Counted from the first letter of the stretch, positions 23,041-34,095 are shown. The stretch: DNA of 64,000 bases from Theobroma cacao (GCF_000208745.1 NC_030853.1:24009334-24073333); one strand, 5' to 3'. Numbers and translations: made by a program. Notes: generated from the sequence alone by a model not told the origin.

Positions 23041-23242
23041 AACAGGTAGTAGAGACATGGTTGCCAAGGACTTCAATTTGGGCAGGGCGGCAGAAGAAAA
23101 GATGGTAGGAATCAAATTAAACATAACACCCTGCGCTGACAAATGCGATAATAAGGGGCTGAAATGGTGGTGCATAACAAATGACCTCTGCTATGCTACG
23201 GAAGAACAGTGCAATAAGTTTTGCCCCAAACTAGCTACTTAG
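22871..23242 (+). CDS. Small secreted cysteine-rich peptide, copy G (apparently intact)
   Basis: Block 2 partner of B. Exon 1 (22871-22935) encodes MAARLAILVLVLTSLLVLHEC. Exon 2 (about 23050-23242) encodes propeptide MVAKDFNLGRAAEEKMVG and a core spaced C-x3-C-x8-C-x5-C-x6-C-x3-C (CADKC first, CNKFC last), giving 84 residues. With the GTCAGC donor the junction reads Cys-Pro-Arg-Asp. With the donor four bases upstream and the CAG acceptor it reads Cys-Ser-Arg-Asp, as in the paralogues. AATAAA lies at 23332-23337. A second exon 1 upstream (22633) could splice to the same exon 2 if the repeat is real. Distal upstream sequence is separated by the LINE, so expression may differ from B. Confidence 0.68.
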
Positions 23243-24060
23243 CAACATCTCCAGAATCCGCCTTGCATGGCCTTATTACTTCTTTCAGTGATTTTATGTT
23301 TTCAGACAATTTATAAAATAACTATATCTTTAATAAATTGATTTTATTATAATTATATGCTTCCCCAGTTTCTTCTTTATTATTGTAAGACAATCTTGTT
23401 GCAGAGAATAAATTTTGGAGATTCAGGGGTAGTTGATATTTGCATAAATTATCTAAAAACTTAAAAAACATCTAAGCAAAAAGCCGATTGGTCAATCTTT
23501 GATTAATCTTTTTGAATAATTGCATCCATGTTACTGTTGTGTTAATATGGATGATTATAATATAAAGTTTTTGTTTTGTCTCTAATTCTTATTTGATTTG
23601 TCTAACTCCAAAAGTCCGTTTAGTTAATCACATGAGCAACGGGCTAAGTAATTAACTTGAATTATCTAGCTTGCGTGGCCTGATGTAATTGTTAAATTCT
23701 TATATTTACGCTTCTCAAAAAAGAATTCTTATATTTTCACTTTTCACTATCAAAACTAATACTTAAAACATTTCCAAAATTCTTAAAATCTTAGAAGTTT
23801 CTCCTTTAAATGTTCGATTTACATCAAAGACATGTCCAAATAAAGTCAAATATTTTTGGGCAGATAAATAGTTTTTTTTATTTCAAATTTCATGGAGTGA
23901 AAAATACTTCTTTTAAGTTTACCATTTTTAACAGAAGCATATCACTTATAATTATTATATTACAATCACTTGATCATATTCTTAAATTGTATAAAGTTTA
24001 TCAAAATATTTATACCTAGTAGAAAATAAAATTGTAGATGAAATATTCTCTTTTTAATCT
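23243..24060. other. 3' flank of copy G and upstream region of copy H
   Basis: Partner of 3199-4010. AT-rich, with the AATAAA at 23332-23337. The plus-strand open frame at 23810-24019 is not supported as a gene. Confidence 0.5.
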
Positions 24061-24367
24061 AGTTTGTTCAAATATAATCAAATTAAGTAAGAAGGTAAAA
24101 GGGGCAAGATCCTAAGAATATCATATATAACCAATCTGTTCGATGGATCTGAGTATACTTTCCTAACGGGAAAGATTCCTTTCTTAGGTAAATGTAAAAA
24201 TAGAACATTGTTACAAAAAAATGGTAAATCATGATTTTAGGAAAATTAAGTGAAAATATCATACACACAAATGGTAAAATCATTTTTAAGCCTTGAGCAT
24301 GAAGTATATATAAACACAAGATCTACCTTTGCATTATGATCCATCATTATATCTAGCTTACTATACC

Positions 24368-24717
24368 ATGGCAGCTCGTTCGGCTTTACTTGTCCTTGTG
24401 TTGACCTCTCTTCTCGTGCTCCACGAATGTTCATAAGCCAAAGCCATACATGGAAACTTTGATTGTTTCACTGCTCGTTTACTCAAGAAATATATGCCTT
24501 TTTTTTACATGAAACAGGTAGCAGAGACATGGTTGCCAATGAATTCAATTTGGGCAAGGAAGAAGAAGAGGAGATGGAAGGAGTCAAAATAACAATAACA
24601 CCTTACGCTCCTAAATGCAATACTAATCAGTTAAAATAGTTGTGCATAACAGACAACAGCGGATGCTGTATTTCAGATGAAAAGTGCTTGCTTGTTTGGG
24701 GCACATCACCTCCGTAA
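24368..24717 (+). pseudogene. Cysteine-rich peptide pseudogene, copy H
   Basis: Block 2 partner of C. Exon 1 starts at 24368 and the TATA box is at 24305-24314. It shares with C the AT in place of GT at the usual donor and Tyr in place of the first core cysteine. It has its own in-frame TAG within the core and Trp in place of the last cysteine (GTTTGG), and ends at TAA 24715-24717. It lacks the propeptide stop of copy C, so the two stops arose independently after duplication. Confidence 0.8.
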
Positions 24718-24734
24718 CAGCATCTCCATAAAGC

Positions 24735-25053
24735 GCCTAACATTGTTTCTTGAATTAAAATGTTTAAAATTCACAATTTTATTCCTTTTTAATATAACAA
24801 AAAGGGGAAGAAGATTTATGAGCAAATTGAAATGCTTTTATATTAGCTTAATTTTTCTTGAAAATATTTTTTTTAACTTCATGCATAAATTAAGGAGGAG
24901 AATTTTCAAAGTTCATATTCATGTCTTATATTCTTCTCATTTACACTTAAATGTTTTCAACAAGGGCATAAAGACTAATTAAGTTAGGGGGAGGCTTCAA
25001 GAAATTTCAAATATTATATGCTTATGTTTTTGTCATATCAAAAAAAGAAAGAT
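24735..25053 (+). mobile_element. 3' internal end of Copia-type element, block 2 copy
   Basis: Partner of 4725-5038. It contains TTAGGGGGAGG near 24986 and a purine-rich run directly before the LTR. No coding capacity. Confidence 0.6.
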
Positions 25054-26636
25054 TGTTAGTGTTGAGTTACACCTGTTCTGATTTAGCAAAAATATGTAAT
25101 CTTGTCTTAAACTTAATGTCAAGCATTTAAAATTGTTTCAAATATATTTTTAATCCCATAAGGTCATATAATTGTTTGAAAAGCCAATGTATCATTAGAA
25201 AATATCATAAAAGCTTTCAAACAATACATATTCAGTTAAAAAAACAAAGAGCAAATATACCTTAAATTATTATTTGATTGTAGAAATAAAGCAAGAAAGA
25301 AATAGCTAAAAAAAGACACCAAAAAGCTAAGAAAGCCTTAAGACACAAGTTAAGAATCGACTCTAAAAAAGCTCGAGTCGATCCAAAGGTAGAAAGAGTG
25401 AAAAACTTAAAATACATAAAGCCATAGTCGACCTTAAAGGCAGAAAGCTCGAAAAATTGGAGAACAACACAGCCATAGTCGACCTTGGAGTAGTGGTAGT
25501 CGACCCTGGCTACTCTAATGCTTGAAAAGGGGAGAAATCAAGAGACATAAATGACCTTGGCAAAGCCATAGTCGACTATATCAGTACAAACTTGCAAAAA
25601 TCACACTCTTGGGAATTGGATCGAGTAGAAGAAGGTTATACTCGATTATAGAACCTTAATTTGAAACATTCAAATAACATAGTTGACCCTAAGAGCATTG
25701 TAGTCTACCCTTAACTTCAGCAACGGTCAAATTTAATTCAAACTTGTGTCTAACGGCTTCAAACTTCACACTAGTTATAATTAAATAGACGCTTTTGAGT
25801 CATTTGGAAGTAAGAGAAGACTTGAGATAAAGTTTCAAACCCTAGAGAGACATTTAAAAAGCTTATCCTCACTCTCTAGCTTCATTTTAGACTTCCACCA
25901 AGCTTTGAAAAGTTCCATACTTGATTCATTCAAGTTGAAATTTCTTCTCTCACTATACTCAAGCTTAAACTCCTAACACTCAGTCTTTGTAGAGACATTT
26001 CCTTGTTAAACTTTGTATTCCATTGTAAAGGTTCTAACTTTGTATTCCATTGTTAATCTTTAAAAACTATTTGTGGGTTCGTGGTTGAGCTCATGAAAAA
26101 TCATTGTCGAAGGATTTCGCTTGATCTTATGAAAAAGTATTGTGAGGGTTTCACTTAGTCCTGTAAAAAGCATTGTAAAGGTTTCACCTGATCTCATAAA
26201 AAGCTATTGTGGGGGTTTTATTTGATTCTCGTAAAAGCTCATTTCCCTTAGTGGATTTGAAATTCCTTAGTGTTCCAAGGGAGTGAAATGTTAGTACTAG
26301 AAAAAACCGAATCACTATTAAAATTTTAAGTCTTGTTTCTAATTTTTCAGCAATGTGATTTATTGCTTGCATTTAGCTTAGGAAAATATTTTACCTTGAT
26401 TTATTATTTATGCTTTGCTTGCATGGATTAGGAAAATATTTTACCTTGATTTATTACTTGTTCTTTTCAATTTATTATTAAAAACTTGCTTAGAAAAATC
26501 ACACTTTTGTTTTTACACAAGAAGAAATTTTTTGTTGTAAAAAGTCTTGATTTTTATACTTACTTTTCAAAAGAATTTTTAAATACCAATTTGGCCCCCT
26601 CTTGATATATTGTTTATTAAGACTTCTACACTAACA
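25054..26636 (+). mobile_element. Copia-type LTR, block 2 copy, intact termini
   Basis: Starts TGTTAGTGT (25054) and ends ACACTAACA (26636), a perfect 9-base inverted terminal repeat. Internal features are as in the block 1 copy: several TAGTCGAC motifs, repeated GTGAGGGTTT units near 26140-26220, and a CCCCCTC stretch near the end. No matching target-site duplication is seen, as expected because the 5' part of the element is missing. Confidence 0.75.
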
Positions 26637-26872
26637 ACTTTATCCAATGATTTGATTCACATAGACATCATGAATACATGAATTAAGAAATGTTTGACTT
26701 TTGGTTACAGCTATACGTTTGTATGAACAAAAATGCATACTTTGAAATGTATTGAATTCTACAAATACACCTCCGTATATCTTGTTCTTCCTCTCTGTAT
26801 TTATTCACTGAAGTTGTGAAACTCACCACTTCAATTTCTATTGTGTTTTTAGATACGTAGCACATCAGATCC

Positions 26873-27010
26873 ATATTATAAAATGAAGGAATTATGCTAC
26901 TTACTTCTTATTTAAATTTCATTAAAAATGTCCAAGTAAATATTGTAAAGTCATCATCAATAGTCAAGAAATAATGACAACCAGTTATAGAAGGGGTTGT
27001 ATAAGGTCCC
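26873..27010 (-). mobile_element. Copia integrase fragment, second block 2 copy
   Basis: Matches 8400-8540 and shows the same frame-broken integrase pieces on the minus strand. It lies upstream of locus I as its partner lies upstream of E. Confidence 0.55.
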
Positions 27011-27505
27011 CAAATATCACTTATAAGTATTATATTATAATTAGTCAATCACATTCTTAAATTGTATAAAGTTTATTAAAATATTATATGGAATTTATAT
27101 TTATAAATAGTAGACTTTTACAAAATTTTTTGTTATGACTAAATAAGTATAGGATTGTTATAAAAAAATTACAGGTGAAATGTTCCCTTTTTAATCTAGT
27201 TTGTTCAAATATAAGCAAATTAAGTAAGAAGGTATAAGAGACAAGAAGATTTCGTATATAATATTAGTATGAAAACAAATCTTAAGAAACTCTTATATAA
27301 CCAATCTGATAGGTGGATCTGAGTATACTTTCCTAACAAGTACAAAAATAGGACATTGTACACACAAATGGTAAGTCATGATTGTAGGAAAATCAAGCAC
27401 AGACACAAATGGTAAAATCATTTTTATGCCTTGAGCATGGAATACATATGAACACAAGATCTACCTTTGCATTATGATCCGTCACTATATCTAGCTTACT
27501 ATACC

Positions 27506-27852
27506 ATGGCAGCTCGTTTGGCCACACTTGTCCTTGTGTTGACCTCTCTTCTCGTGCTCCATGAATGTTCGTAAGCCATACTTCGAAACTATGACTGTTT
27601 GATTGCTCGTTTACTCATGAAATTTATGCTTTTTTTTTTTTTACATGAAACAGGTAGCAGAGACCTGGTTGCCAAAGAGTTCAATTTGGGCAGGGTGCGG
27701 CAGAAGAAGACATGGAAGGAGTCAAATTAACAATAACAGTTTGCGCTGACACATGCAATAATAAGGAGCTTAAATGGTATTGCATAACAGAAAACATCTG
27801 CTATGCTACAGAAGCAGATTGCAATATGTTTTGGCCCAAACCACCTTTTTAG
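27506..27852 (+). pseudogene. Cysteine-rich peptide pseudogene, copy I
   Basis: Block 2 partner of E. Exon 1 (27506-27570) is open with a normal ATG and GTAAGC donor. Exon 2 begins about 27658. Two extra bases in the propeptide (GGGTGCGGCAG where relatives have GGGCGGCAG) shift the frame to an early stop. Beyond the shift the old frame still shows five of the six cysteines, the last being Trp. The TATA box is degraded (ATACATATG). Confidence 0.8.
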
Positions 27853-28059
27853 CAGCATCTCCAGAAACCGCCTAGCATGGCCTTATTACTCTTTTTGTTC
27901 TTCCAATAATTTTATGATCTCAGACAATTTATAAAATAACTATATCCTTATTAAATTATTGTTTTTATCATTTATATGCTTCCACAGTTTTTTTATTATT
28001 ATTATTATTTATTTTTTTTTATTGTTTATATGCTTCCGCAGTGAATGGTTCTGACTTCT

Positions 28060-28334
28060 TTTGTGGTTATGTGGCATAAACAATGTGTTGTTGGACTCAG
28101 GTCATTTTTTGGAGTTAACTAGCTGTGTAGATACACTAATATTTTGAGGTTGAGGTTCTGGAACTTTTGATCCATAGGGAAAAAGGGCATACTAAGCGTA
28201 CGGGAAAATGGGATTATTTTGCAAATGTGGAGAGGGGGATGGTTATGGCCTTCCAGTGATTTATTGGATGGGGCCACGACTGATGAAATCTTAATGTAAT
28301 TTCAAGAATTAATGAACTATCGGCTTATCGAAAA
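28060..28334. other. Unassigned segment between locus I and the chitinase fragment
   Basis: Not similar to the peptide-gene flanks and more GC-rich than its surroundings. I see no protein motif I can name. Confidence 0.4.
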
Positions 28335-28439
28335 AGCTATGAGAAAATATCTGCTAACAGTTGTTCTTGTAGGAATTCTAGCCGCTGCTGCCATGCCCCA
28401 AAATGTGTTGGCCCGAAGGTGTGGTTGTGCACCAAACTT
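28335..28439 (+). pseudogene. Detached 5' fragment of a class IV chitinase gene
   Basis: About 105 bases are nearly identical to the start of the chitinase gene at about 33041-33145. They encode MRKYLLTVVLVGILAAAAMP, then QNVLA, and the first residues of the hevein domain (CGCAPN). Similarity stops inside the hevein domain and no GH19 sequence follows. It is a partial duplication lying between peptide loci I and J. Confidence 0.85.
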
Positions 28440-28599
28440 TCACAAAAACTTGTTCTTCAATTTTCATGATTTTGTTTGGATGCCCCTTTGGTATGATTTT
28501 TTTTATCTGGCTGATATTTATATGAAAGGATTTGTCAAAGATTTTATTTTCTTGCTTGTTGCATGATTTCCTGAATTTAGCACCCGATATCGTTTCAAT

Positions 28600-29413
28600 T
28601 TTAATAAAATATTAAAGGTCGGTGAGGATGTTTCATGTTCGGATGTGGTGATCCATCATCTCTAAGATCAACTACCACGTTAACCCAAACATGAAACATA
28701 TTGGACATGCTCTTTTTTTGGGTTTTCTTTGCTTATTCATTTTTCTCTTCTATTTTATTCCAAAGTCCAAGCATTTTGTTTATAATGCTAATATCTTAAT
28801 GATTCTATATGACTTCATTTCATGGAGTATAAAAGACTTGTTTAAGATTACTCTTTTTAGTGGGAGCATATACTTTATAATTATTATATTACAATTAGCC
28901 AATCATATTCTTAACTTGTATAAAGTTTATCAAAATATTTTATGAAATTTATATTTATAAATAATACATTTTTACTGAATTTTTTATTTTAAATAGATAA
29001 TTACAGGATTGTAGTAAAAGAAAATTACAAGTGAAATGTTCCCTTTTTAATCTAGATTTTTCAAATATGATCAAATTAGGTGAGAAGGCAAAAGGGGCAA
29101 AAAGATCTCATTAACAATATTTGTAAGGAAAAGAAATTCAAAGAAAATCATATATTATCAATCTGTTTGATAAATCTAAGTATACTTTTTTAATGAAAAA
29201 GATTCTTTTTTTTAAGTAAGTGCAAAATTAGAACATTATTACAAACAAATAGTAAATCATGATTTTAGGAATACTTATCGTAAAAATAAAAGCACACACA
29301 AATGGTTGAGCACCATTTTTATGATCTATTTTTATGCCATGAGCATGAAATATATATAAACACAAGTTCTACCTTTGTAGCATGATCCATCGTTATATCT
29401 AGCTTAGGAAACC
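28600..29413 (+). promoter_or_regulatory. Upstream region of peptide locus J
   Basis: From about 28610 this resembles 665-1130 and 11857-12330, then becomes the family promoter with a TATA box at 29351-29360. It is more diverged than the others. Confidence 0.5.
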
Positions 29414-29914
29414 ATGGCCGCTCGGTTGGCTATACTTATCCTCACGTTGACCTCTCTTCTTGTTCTTCATGAATGTTTGTAAGTCATACACCAAAACTTT
29501 GATTTTTTTTGTCGATTTTTTGTTTAATATTTATATTATATATTCATTTATCTAAATATTTGATTTAATAATAAATGTAAGATCTCTTAATTAATGAATG
29601 GCATTCAATATTTTTTTGAATAAAAAAACAATTATGTTGCATATCAATGACACACCTATTTAAGTTTTTTAAACAAATTTACTTGTTTATTCCTTTTATA
29701 TATGTGTGTGTGTGTGTAACAGGTAGCAGAGACATGGATGTGAGAGTGTTCAATTTGGGCAGGCAGCGGAAGAAGAAATGGGAGTAGACAAAATAACATT
29801 AGACCTTGCGCTCGTGTATGTGGTAATATTGTTAAACGTAAACGGCAGTGCGTAACGGACAACTCCGGATGCTATGCTTTAAAAGGAGACTGCGAGAGGG
29901 TTTGCACCCCATAA
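29414..29914 (+). pseudogene. Cysteine-rich peptide pseudogene, copy J
   Basis: Exon 1 (29414-29478) is open, reading MAARLAILILTLTSLLVLHE then Cys, with a perfect GTAAGT donor. The intron is longer and ends in a TG repeat before the acceptor. Exon 2 (from about 29727) has a frameshift in the propeptide leading to TAG, and a one-base deletion before the first core cysteine (TTAGACC where A and F have TTAGGACC). The downstream frame still holds A-type cysteine spacing and ends at TAA 29912-29914. Closest to A and F. Confidence 0.78.
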
Positions 29915-30520
29915 ACCACCTTGCACGGCCTTATATTACTCTTTTTCTTCACCCAATTTATGAATTACTATATGATCATTAATAATATGTTTTTATTATT
30001 TATATGCTTTCAGAGTTTTTTTTTTTATTATTACAAGACAATCTTATTTTGAGTATAAATTTTGGAGATGTAGAGGTAGTTGATATTTGCATAAATTATC
30101 TAAAAAATTAAAAAAGGTCTAAGTAAAAAGACCATTGATCAATCTTTGATTAACTTGAATTATCTAACTTGTGTGGATCAATTTAATTATTAATTCTTAT
30201 ATTTACAATTTTCAATATCAAAAATAATGCTTAAAACATTTGAATTTAATCAAGATTTAATAATGAAATGTGCAATTACTCTAAAATTTTAGAGTTTGAG
30301 TGTTTGACATACATAGGAAAGCTAAATTGATATAAATTGAAATCATATGGGTTATATTGATATTTGAGGTTATGTAAATAGTTTGTGGGTCATATTTCAA
30401 GAAAAATGAATGAAATTTACGTTTTATATTAATACTATAGTTAGTTTTGAATTTGTTATCAAATTAAATTAAATTTAAATTTAACTGAATATATATATAT
30501 ATATAAAATAAAAGATTAAG
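29915..30520. other. 3' flank of copy J, no gene seen
   Basis: Similar to the flank of A (1818-2430) in its first 400 bases, then AT-rich with a short AT repeat near 30489. Confidence 0.5.
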
Positions 30521-31217
30521 AAGGAGAAATTCGGTTCTTGTAAGGGAAGTAGAGAAAATTTGGGAACGTAGTAAGAAATTGGGTTTGTATTTTGTGGAAG
30601 ACAAAGATGAGATTATCCAAAAAATTGTGGAGTTTGAAGCAGCAGATGAAGAGGAAAGGAGCCAGCCAGGACATGCTCATCAGTAAAGATAGATTAGAGC
30701 AGGACTATGCTGTCACTGGTTTGTGGGTAGCAGCTTTTCATGTGTGATCATTGGAAATTCTGGTTGAACAAACACCGGGCTTTGGGAGGGTTCTCTGAAG
30801 TGCAAAAGGAAGAGCTTTTTCTGTGTGCCTTTTAAGATTAGGAAAGGAAGTTGAGCATGGAGAAGTCTTCATCAGCATCTTCCGGAAGGAAGGGTGGAAT
30901 TAGGGTGGTTGATTTAATGGTGTTTGAAGGCCTTAGTTGTGGTTCGAGAGGTGATAATTCTCTAGATTCTGATGTGTTGCTTGTTTAGCTTTTGTAATTT
31001 CGGAAGTTTGGATCGTGGTCATAGTGTAATCTCAGTAGTTTTTTAAAGTTGAGAAGATTAGTCCTTTTTATATAGGAACGCAATGTTAAGTTTGAGTTAC
31101 CATTATCTGTTTGAGTGGTGAAATCCTCTTGAAATTGTACTTTTTCCTCTATAGCTTGACTTGCTATTGTTATGACATGCAAGTTATGTTATGTTAATAA
31201 ACTCACTTTAAAAAAAA
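30520..31217 (+). mobile_element. Probable LINE fragment with poly-A tail
   Basis: The plus strand reads SKKLGLYFVEDKDEIIQKIV and then FEAADEEERS before losing frame, which resembles a linker segment of plant L1 proteins. It ends with a poly-A run at about 31208-31218 after AATAAACTCAC. Assignment is tentative. Confidence 0.4.
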
Positions 31218-32205
31218 AAACAGTATTTTAATTAATTAATTAATATATATATATATAGATAGATAGATAAGCGAAACGAGGGGTCAAGCCAATTGTGTTA
31301 ATGCTGTGGGCTGCATTTGGCTGTGGCATGGCTATGTGCAGCGAGTTGTTTTCTGCACGGAGATGGGATCGAATGTGCAGTGGGATCTCTTCCTGCACCC
31401 ACCTCAATAACTTGCTTGGGACATTGGAGACTGATCGTTTCGTGGGATCTCTGCCTTTTTATGAGCTGTTGAGCCTTATGGAAAGCTTCTTCTTGCCAAA
31501 TCGATTTCCATGTCAATGAGAGTTTCTGACAGCTTCAACTAGAGACTAACAATGACACACCGGTTATATGGTTAATAAAATTCACTTTTTTAAAAAAAAT
31601 AACTTGATTGGGACATAGAATCCGAAATCTGACAAAAGCTGGTCAAGCGAACAGCTTCAAGATACAACAAATGATCGACTTCTTAATGTATTTAGTTCTT
31701 AGAATGTAAAGACTCATACTAGAGAAAGATCTTAGAAGGATAGCAATGGTAGCAGAGCAATACCCAAAGGAGAATTACTTTGCTTTCTAAGATTGTTCCT
31801 GATAATGTTTTTCTCATGAAATTACTACGTGTTTATAATTTTTTTGTCAATAAAATTTTATATTTCATGAATTTTGATGATTCAGAAAGTAGGATTCACA
31901 ACAGAAAAAAAGGAGGCATTAATGAATTTGTTCACACTCAACATGATAGCCACCAACTATACATGCTTTAACAGTGAACTTTGAAGCATTAGTTAAGGAG
32001 TGTCATAGTCTTTTATACTCTTCGTGTTTCATTGGATTTTAACAGGGCAGTTTTATTTCAATCAATTTATTCATTTCCCCAACCCCACCCTTTTCCCAAC
32101 CGAAAATAAAACTATAAATAATAAAACTAACAGGACAAGACTATGTTCCTGTACTTACTCGAAAACCAAAGTCTAGAGATGTTTGGATGTATAGATTCCA
32201 GGAAG
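31218..32205. other. Intergenic, repeat-derived, no gene supported
   Basis: It includes an AT/GATA short repeat (31236-31270) and a second A-rich 3'-end-like sequence near 31575-31600 (AATAAAATTCACTT then A-run) that looks like another retroposon tail. Open frames here are short and unrecognisable. Confidence 0.4.
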
Positions 32206-32240
32206 GTTTTTGGATGGATGGATGGATGGATGGATGGATT
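32206..32240. repeat. GGAT microsatellite
   Basis: Uninterrupted GGAT/ATGG repeats of about eight units. Confidence 0.9.
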
Positions 32241-32265
32241 CCTGTACTTACTCGAAAATAAGATA

Positions 32266-32361
32266 GGTTATGATGCAGTAAGCTATGAAGACACTGATAC
32301 TATTATTTATCTAGGTTATAATGTAGTAAGCTATGAAGACACTGATGTTATTATTTATCTA
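32266..32361. repeat. Two tandem copies of a 48-bp unit
   Basis: Units 32266-32313 and 32314-32361 share AGTAAGCTATGAAGACACTG and differ at a few positions. Being 48 bases, the unit keeps reading frame, but no gene is supported here. Confidence 0.85.
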
Positions 32362-32870
32362 TTACATAAGTAAAAAGAAATCCTCTTTTAACTACGTGAA
32401 AATCATAGAAAAAAAATATATTGAAGAAAGAAAAAGAGAGATAAAAAGAAGTTTGTCTGCAAGGCACGGATCATAATCTAATTTTATTTAAACCAATAGG
32501 ACTTTAATGTGATTGAAATATGTAATTGATAGTATGTTTTAGCAAAGAATGCAGGATACGACCGCTACCCCTGATGTTACACTTATACGTACTAAATGGA
32601 AATATTGTTGTGTCTTGTGATCAGAAAAGTGACTCTTGAATAGTGTACAACTGTTAAAAGACTGCCGTGTCCGAATCGAGTTGTGAAATTTCAATGACGT
32701 TACCTTAAGGGTGTTGTTTCCTGGAAACATAACCCAACGTGGGAGGAAATTGGGATATGGTTATCACTAATTCATTGAATATGGAAGATACGCCAGGAAA
32801 CGAAGATATACCTCATCAAATAATCTTGCGGTTGGTGAATTCTAGTCTGTCTAGACGACTTGTCCTTTTA

Positions 32871-32976
32871 TTGACAAGTCAATTTAGATCATAGACCCCT
32901 AGTCCACACGATGTTGTAAAAGCTTACCTGTCCAAATTTATTGCAGATATTTCTTCACCTCATGACAGTATAAATA
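32871..32976 (+). promoter_or_regulatory. Chitinase promoter: paired W-boxes and TATA box
   Basis: TTGACAAGTCAA at 32871-32882 holds two WRKY-binding cores (TTGAC) facing each other. TATAAATA lies at 32969-32976, 54 bases before the first ATG. W-boxes are common in pathogen-induced chitinase promoters, so stress induction is a reasonable inference. Confidence 0.55.
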
Positions 32977-33029
32977 CATGGTGTATCAACCTGTCCGCTC
33001 ACCACAAATTTTCCTCTCATTCTTTAAAA

Positions 33030-34095
33030 ATGGAGTCCCTAGCTATGAGAAAATATTCGCTAACAGTTGTTCTTGTAGGAATTCTAGCCGCTGCTGCCAT
33101 GCCCCAAAATGTGTTGGCTCAAAACTGTGGTTGTGCACCAAACTTGTGCTGCAGCCAATTCGGTTATTGCGGTCTTGGCAACGACTACTGTGGCACGGGA
33201 TGCAAAGGTGGCCCTTGTTTCTCTAAATCTCCCGGCGGTGCTTCAGTTGCCAGTATCGTGTCACCTGCATTCTTTAACGGGATAATTAATCAAGCCCGTT
33301 CAGATTGTGTAGGGAAGAGATTCTACACGAGACAAGCTTTTCTGACTGCACACGATTCGTTTCCTGATTTTGGAAAATTAGGTTCTGATGTTGATTCCAA
33401 GCGCGAGATTGCTGCTTTTTTTGCACATGCCACACATGAGACTGAACGTAAGCTCTCTTTCTTTTCAACTGAGCATAGACTTTTCACAAAAGCTCATTAT
33501 TCATGTAAGCAACTTGGTTTGATTTAAAAGTTATACAATTCAAAGCCCATAGCACTCTTTAATCATAATAATTTGAAATCAGTTTGTATCGTATGCCTGT
33601 CTATATATGTTATATAAGCAAATCATTGGGCATTAATTCAGTTAACTTAAGCTTTTGTTTAAATCTAACAGATAAAATGTTGACTATTGTGCAGACTTCT
33701 GCTATACAGAAGAGATTGACAAGAGCAACAGGTACTGTGAAAACAGTCCACAGTACCCATGTGCCCCAGGGAAGTCCTACCATGGTCGTGGACCTATTCA
33801 GCTTACAGGGAACATTAATTATGGGAACGCAGGAAAAGCCCTTGGGCTTAATTTATTGAACAATCCAGAACTGGTGGCCACCAACCCCGTTGTCTCATTT
33901 AAGACTGCATTGTGGTACTGGATGAATGCTGTCCGCCCTGTCGTCAGGCAAGGGTTTGGTGCAACGATCAAGGCTATCAATGGAAGAATCGAATGTGGAG
34001 GTGGAGCACCACAAAAGGTTCAGCGGCGTATTGGGTTTTACACCGCCTATTGTAAGCAACTTGGCGTTGATCCTGGACCCAATCTCTCTTGTTAG
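33030..34095 (+). CDS. Class IV chitinase (hevein domain plus GH19), secreted endochitinase
   Basis: Two exons, 33030-33447 and 33695-34095, join in frame (GAAC|ACTTC) to 272 residues, normal for class IV. It has a signal peptide at residues 1-30 (ending NVLA). A hevein chitin-binding domain at 31-63 has eight cysteines (CGCAPNLCCSQFGYC, ending GGPC). A short linker and a GH19 domain of the short type follow. The catalytic acids should be Glu137 in HETE and Glu146 in CYTEE. NINYG and GRGPIQLTG, typical of the family, are present. The residue after HET is Glu where most relatives have Gly. The first ATG was used; a second at 33045 would remove five residues. Secreted enzyme hydrolysing chitin, probably in defence or in development (EP3-like). 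AATAAA at 34181. Confidence 0.95.

Larger units (their letters stand above)
11180..28030. repeat. Segmental duplication, block 2 (peptide loci F-I)
   Basis: Starts as a near copy of base 1 onward and carries F, G, H, I in the order of A, B, C, E. It is longer than block 1 mainly because of the nested LINE and LTR insertion at 13762-22357 and an extra repeated segment around 22802. Locus D and the reverse-strand LINE tail are absent. The right boundary, after locus I, is approximate. Confidence 0.8.
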
